In this document: positions 29,171-29,173 of the stretch, in pieces
How positions within the stretch are numbered: the stretch's first letter is position 1
Layout of the letters: each line of letters starts with the position of its first letter
Source of the DNA: an uncultured Collinsella sp.
GTDB lineage: Bacteria > Actinomycetota > Coriobacteriia > Coriobacteriales > Coriobacteriaceae
DNA: 29,173 nt
Reading direction: 5' to 3'
Assembly (NCBI GenBank): GCA_905208635.1
Contig: CAJLPX010000024.1
Location: 1-29,173 of the forward strand
The notes under the pieces: generated by a model
Database searches by the model: none
What the model was told of the DNA's origin: nothing
The model's input: the letters and a program-made list of their open reading frames with translations, nothing else
Made by a program: the position numbers and the translations under genes

Positions 29171-29173
29171 CTT

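Overview
The window looks like about 29 kb of chromosome from a high-GC Gram-positive gut bacterium of the Coriobacteriia, most probably Collinsella or a close relative. This is inferred from the gene order disA-ispD-ispF-cysS-rlmB-NYN, the GC-rich codon use, and element genes (DUF2958/DUF4313-like genes, small excisionase-like HTH proteins) of the kind seen in Coriobacteriia. No species call can be proven from the sequence alone.

Chromosomal backbone, left (1-13,557): the 3' end of a membrane-protein gene, an intergenic palindrome, then clpC (AAA+ unfoldase) and pepD (M20 aminoacyl-histidine dipeptidase), both forward. Next, on the minus strand, come a hipBA-type toxin/antitoxin pair with a clear operator palindrome, and mntP (Mn2+ exporter) with a yybP-ykoY manganese riboswitch and terminator in its leader. 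A tightly packed forward operon follows: disA (c-di-AMP synthase), ispD and ispF (MEP isoprenoid pathway), cysS, rlmB and an NYN-domain RNase-like gene. A tRNA-Thr(UGU) gene ends this part.

Mobile element (about 13,512-28,443): an element of about 14.9 kb sits in the 3' half of tRNA-Thr, bounded by a perfect 46-bp direct repeat that starts exactly at the anticodon. It carries a tyrosine integrase at the right end, an excisionase-like HTH gene, a small ORF, and a mobilization module (ribbon-helix-helix accessory protein, HxnHHVH relaxase, VirD4/TraG-like coupling protein). No type IV secretion genes are present, so it is best read as an integrative mobilizable element. Three TGTGCAA repeats spaced 11-12 bp lie just inside each end and look like integrase arm-type sites. 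Cargo: a Zn-finger protein with a probable frameshift, small HTH genes, a second tyrosine recombinase broken by a nonsense codon and indels, a surface-protein/membrane-protein/regulator cluster, a DUF2958-DUF4313-like gene pair behind a structured leader, a decayed second copy of that leader and pair, and a divergent pair made of a small RiPP-precursor-like ORF and an SdpI-like DUF1648 membrane protein. Base composition is patchy (very GC-rich mob module, AT-rich patches at about 13.6-16.4 and 20.8-22.0 kb), which suggests a mosaic.

Right chromosomal flank (28,444-29,173): apparently non-coding. It holds the old tRNA terminator, three 57-nt hairpins repeated at an exact 80-bp period, a cluster of GAGCGTGGATAATC-type motifs that also occur at the left end of the window, and a strong sigma70-type promoter at the edge.

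Most novel leads: the paired structured leaders and their decayed downstream genes, the candidate RiPP-like/DUF1648 pair, the two-ended arm-site arrays, the slippery A7 run that carries the integrase frame through a terminator-like hairpin, and the periodic hairpin array.
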